From NCBI RefSeq assembly GCF_020520425.1, contig NC_079492.1:109403157-109467156 (forward strand): a DNA stretch of 64,000 bases, in the 5' to 3' direction. The notes beneath the pieces are model-generated. The model was not told the origin of the DNA and made no database searches. It saw only the letters and a list, made by a program, of their open reading frames with translations. Shown here piece after piece: positions 61,192-64,000 of this stretch; position 1 is the first letter of the stretch, and each line of letters begins with the position of its first letter. The translations under genes were made by a program, and so were the position numbers. This DNA comes from Spinacia oleracea. Lineage: Eukaryota; Streptophyta; Magnoliopsida; Caryophyllales; Amaranthaceae.

Positions 61192-61449
61192 CTTCATCAA
61201 TCCACGTCGACTGAACAATCCTGCTATCAACAGGCGCGAATATGCCTGAATGAAGAATCAAAGATTTCAGTAGCCGGGATAGTGTCGTGAGAGAAGGTCA
61301 GGGGGAGGGGAACAGTACGCCTTCATCAATCCACGTCGACTGAACAATCCTGCTATCAACAGGCGCGAATATGCCTGAATGAAGAATCAAAGATTTCAGT
61401 AGCCGGGATAGTGTCGTGAGAGAAGGTCAGGGGGAGGGGAACAGTACGC
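61192..61449. repeat. Perfect 129-bp tandem duplication
   Basis: 61192-61320 and 61321-61449 are identical base for base, starting CTTCATCAATCCACGTCGAC and ending GGGGAACAGTACGC. On the minus strand the first copy holds an exon-like segment bounded by a possible acceptor (ATTCAG before GCATATTCG) and, just outside the unit, a donor-like GGTATATTG. The exon cannot be assigned to a protein. Confidence 0.95.
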
Positions 61450-61982
61450 AATTACAAACATATAAGCCATATAAAGTATTGAATGGATCCTTTTTTTTTC
61501 TTCTCCCGAAGAGGAGGGTGCTATGATCTTTCATAACATGGAAACAAATAAAACTAGAAACAGAGCTACAACGGACAAATACTGGAGCAAAATTTATTTG
61601 GTCCTTACTCTTTTTGCCATTTCATTAGAAACTTGGTTGAAATCAGAAATTGAACATTACAAAGCTTGTAAATAAGGGGTTTTCAAGGCAAAATATTAGA
61701 ACAAAGATAAGAATGAGTTTAGGAAATCGTTGTGCCGTGATAACCAAACCACTGCATTGAAAACGAGATTCGGTGTAACCGGGGTGAACAGTTGTATTCC
61801 CCTATTCGTACCTTAAGGTTTACACAACCATCAATACACAAAGACACTTTTGGATATGAGATGGAGCCACATGAACTTATGCCCAAAAAGAATTAGAAGT
61901 AAGAAAATAAGGCTTAGAGAAAACTAGATATCATTTTGTATCAATGTCAAAACTTTTACCTCTCATGAACTTAAATGAAGTA
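61450..61982. other. Intergenic, nothing recognised
   Basis: AT-rich with no supported feature. Confidence 0.4.
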
Positions 61983-62372
61983 CTCCCTCCGTTCCTAAAT
62001 GTTTTTCCGTGTATATTTTTGGCGTTCCTAAATGTTCTTTCAGTTGAAATCTATACTATTTTGGCCATATTCCCCCCCCCCCCCAATACCCTCATTCTAC
62101 AATTTAATTTCCTACCATATCCTACCTTTATTCCATCCACTTACCCAATTATTCCCATTAATTTCTCCACCCACATTATTTAATTCATTCACCCACCTTA
62201 TTTTATAAATATTTTAATAAAATATCTCTCTTTCCTTTCTTTCTTTATTATTTTCTCTCTCTTTCATTTGTTGCAAAAAGTAGAATCTCTTACACTCAAT
62301 CATACCAATATTCCATTTTTCTTAATCCCCTCCCCCATTCCAACCGGGAAGAACATTAAGGAATGGAGGGAG
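61983..62372. mobile_element. Stowaway MITE (390 bp)
   Basis: CTCCCTCCGTTCCTAAATGT on the left and, on the right, ACATTAAGGAATGGAGGGAG are the ends, with TA on both sides (61981-61982 and 62373-62374). It contains a run of 12 C at about 62072. Its subterminal sequence is close to that of the 41-1541 element. Confidence 0.9.
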
Positions 62373-62830
62373 TAGTATATTATCATCATCATTAGTTGAT
62401 TTTCCAATGGGAAAATATATAAGGAGGTAGGAGAAAACTAACCACCCAAAAGAAATCAACAGATCAAAACAGATAAATAACAATCAAATGAATTAATTCA
62501 TGAAATTTGAAGAGTTTTGTTACATCCTTAAATAAGGATAATAACCATCCATTAACTCATCAAAATCAGAAAAGAAGAAGGGGAAGAATCAAGATGAACC
62601 AAAGAATGACCAAACGTCATAAGATGCCAATATCATAAAGTAGAGTAATGAAATGATTAACTCAAGAATATGAAAAGCATATAACCCCGATAATAAATAG
62701 GGAATCACTTTGATTACATGCATCAATCAATCAAATTATTTACTCTCATAAAAGTCAATAAGAATTGTTGTTACACAAGGCATTTCAAGGAAGAAAGAAT
62801 CACGAGGAAAACGGACCGTAGCCTCCGATC
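62373..62830. other. AT-rich spacer
   Basis: Nothing recognised. Confidence 0.4.
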
Positions 62831-62965
62831 AAACTGGGCGGGCTCTCCCGCCCGGGCGCGCGTGCCAACAGAACAAGAAGTATATTCGCCCGATCGGGCG
62901 AACCCTGCCCAATCAAGCGATTTAACCTTTCCGGTTTTCGGCAAATGGTCGGGCGTGGCCCGACT
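62831..62965. repeat. Cluster of three GC-rich hairpins
   Basis: GGGCGGG-CTCT-CCCGCCC lies at 62836-62853, the perfect palindrome TTCGCCCGATCGGGCGAA at 62885-62902, and GTCGGGC-GTG-GCCCGAC at 62948-62964. This is an island of GC in AT-rich DNA. Open frames across it are not gene-like. Confidence 0.85.
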
Positions 62966-63169
62966 GGTAGTGGCGAAGCTCTTTCCAAACTTTACTTCCA
63001 ACACAATACACATAGAGTCTTGATTCTAGAGTCCCCTGTTGTCATAGTTCTATGTAATAAAGAATATACATCTGTAGCCACTAGCATTACTCAGCACATC
63101 AATAACTTGTGAAGAACATTTATATTTTTAGTAAGTCAAAATTGCCAAGTTGTGTGAACAAGTGAGAAA
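62966..63169. other. Spacer
   Basis: Nothing recognised. Confidence 0.35.
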
Positions 63170-64000
63170 CAATGTCGACTTCCATGAACAACTACTGATT
63201 TCCAGCTTACAAATATGCAATGCACCATACCAACCCTCCCATGCTGAAGACGAACACAAGAAGAAAGACAAAGAGACCAACATTACAAGACACGGGGACA
63301 ACAACAACAACCCTTGATAGAGAGGGGAAACGACCTCACTTAGTGGAAACGGCCACGAAGCTCATTAATACATTTTTTCCCAGTCAATTTAATTTAATTG
63401 ATTTTGTCTTATATTGGAATTATGTGTATAAAAGGGAAGGGAGAGAGAAGGAGAACTATCTTGGTTGTAAACAAGCTTTAAGCTTTATCCCTGAATATTA
63501 CAACTACCTTCTCTATTTTCTCTGTTCTTTCTTTGAGTATCTGCTTGTAAGGAAATTCTGAGTTCCTTGCACTTTGTATCAGAGAGCAGATGAAGGTTGA
63601 CAGCCTCAAACACTCAGCGTTTGGACGGGGTGGAACAAACATTGGAGAAGTCAAGGAGCAACTTGGTTCTCTCGAGGGAAGAATCGACGGCTTGGCGGAG
63701 TCCATTGGGCGTATTGTAGCAGAAGCTGTCGGCCAACACATGGGGAGTTTGAAGGAAACCCTCCACGAGCAAGCACAGAAGGTCGGCGAGTTGGAGGCGC
63801 AAAAAAAACAGGAGAAGCTAGATGCCATGACGGATATGTAGGACGGAGGAATGAGTCGTTTCAAGGAGATTCACGTTGGGAAAATGGCAAAGATGGGGCC
63901 CAACAAGAAATAGTGGCCGGAGCCAAGAAGAAAGGGGCGCAGAACCATGAATTTTTGCACCTTGAGTATGAAGGGGACAACTCTACGAGGAAGAACAAGG
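63170..64000 (+). mobile_element. 5-prime part of an LTR retrotransposon, cut by the window end
   Basis: A TATAAAAG promoter box (63427-63434) and a segment ending CCTTGCA (63571) look like the end of a 5-prime LTR. TTTGTATCAGAGAGCAG, a variant Met-tRNA primer site, follows, and then a gag frame from 63590. The LTR start is not fixed; TGTCGACTTCC near 63173 is one possibility. The 3-prime LTR and pol lie beyond the window. Confidence 0.7.
63590..64000 (+). pseudogene. Partial Gag reading frame (probably Ty3/gypsy), frameshifted
   Basis: From 63590 an 83-codon frame (MKVDSLKHSAFGRGG, then EVKEQLGSLEGRIDGLAESI) has a heptad-like helical pattern and ends at a stop at 63841. The next frame continues without a gap as GYVGRRNESFQGDSRWENGK and, further on, NHEFLHLEYEGDN to the window edge. 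A one-base shift near 63830 therefore separates two parts of one Gag. The family assignment rests on position and general style. Confidence 0.6.

Overview
This is plant nuclear DNA from a eudicot. The evidence is the intron-bearing genes with plant-type splice sites, a plant H2A.W histone with a KSPKKA tail, a plant bacterial-type PEP carboxylase, an F-box/FBA protein, and many plant transposons (Stowaway, hAT, MULE, copia, LINE, Au-like SINE). The style of the Stowaway termini and the AT-rich spacers suggest Caryophyllales (Amaranthaceae-like); that placement is inference from memory of such genomes and is not proven here.

Five host genes look intact. They are an intronless histone H2B (minus, 9.7-10.1 kb), an F-box/FBA protein (plus, 22.2-23.4 kb), a 20-exon bacterial-type PEPC of PPC4 type (minus, 24.0-33.4 kb, 1030 codons with no frame break), a small single-RRM protein in four coding exons (plus, 39.0-39.8 kb) and a two-exon H2A.W (plus, 48.6-49.3 kb). 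They do not form a pathway. The two histones share a chromatin role but are 38 kb apart and divergently placed.

The rest is layered mobile DNA. 0-3.6 kb: a 1.5-kb Stowaway-ended element with an internal insertion, Helitron-like ends, tRNA-like SINE modules and two small Stowaways. 4-9.5 kb: an H2B fragment and a three-copy degenerate repeat. 10.4-17.5 kb: a MULE-type MITE, LINE debris and a copia relic. 17.8-20.9 kb: a Pack-MULE-like element carrying part of a berberine-bridge-enzyme-like gene, itself split by a hAT element with a perfect 8-bp target duplication. 20.9-21.95 kb: 213-bp tandem repeats directly upstream of the F-box gene, one hit by a sister copy of the MULE MITE. 35.6-36.6 kb: a PIF-like MITE filled with an AATTTTT array. 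40.3-43.1 kb: a hAT-type element containing a second TIR element and a Stowaway that contains another hAT. 44.6-47.6 kb: a TRIM-like element and a LINE. 50-57 kb: LINE pieces, a complete but decayed copia element with a CAAAT duplication, and an Au-like SINE. 58.1-59.8 kb: a compact LTR element that encodes only an intact Gag (TR-GAG type), with a CACCT duplication. 61.2-64 kb: a perfect 129-bp tandem duplication, a Stowaway, GC-rich palindromes and the 5-prime part of another LTR retrotransposon running off the window.

The most unusual signal is a set of at least four micro-insertions of 10-17 bases. Each is little more than a poly(A)/poly(T) tail with a few extra bases and is flanked by a perfect 15-17-base target duplication, as if a LINE had integrated only the last few bases of its RNA.
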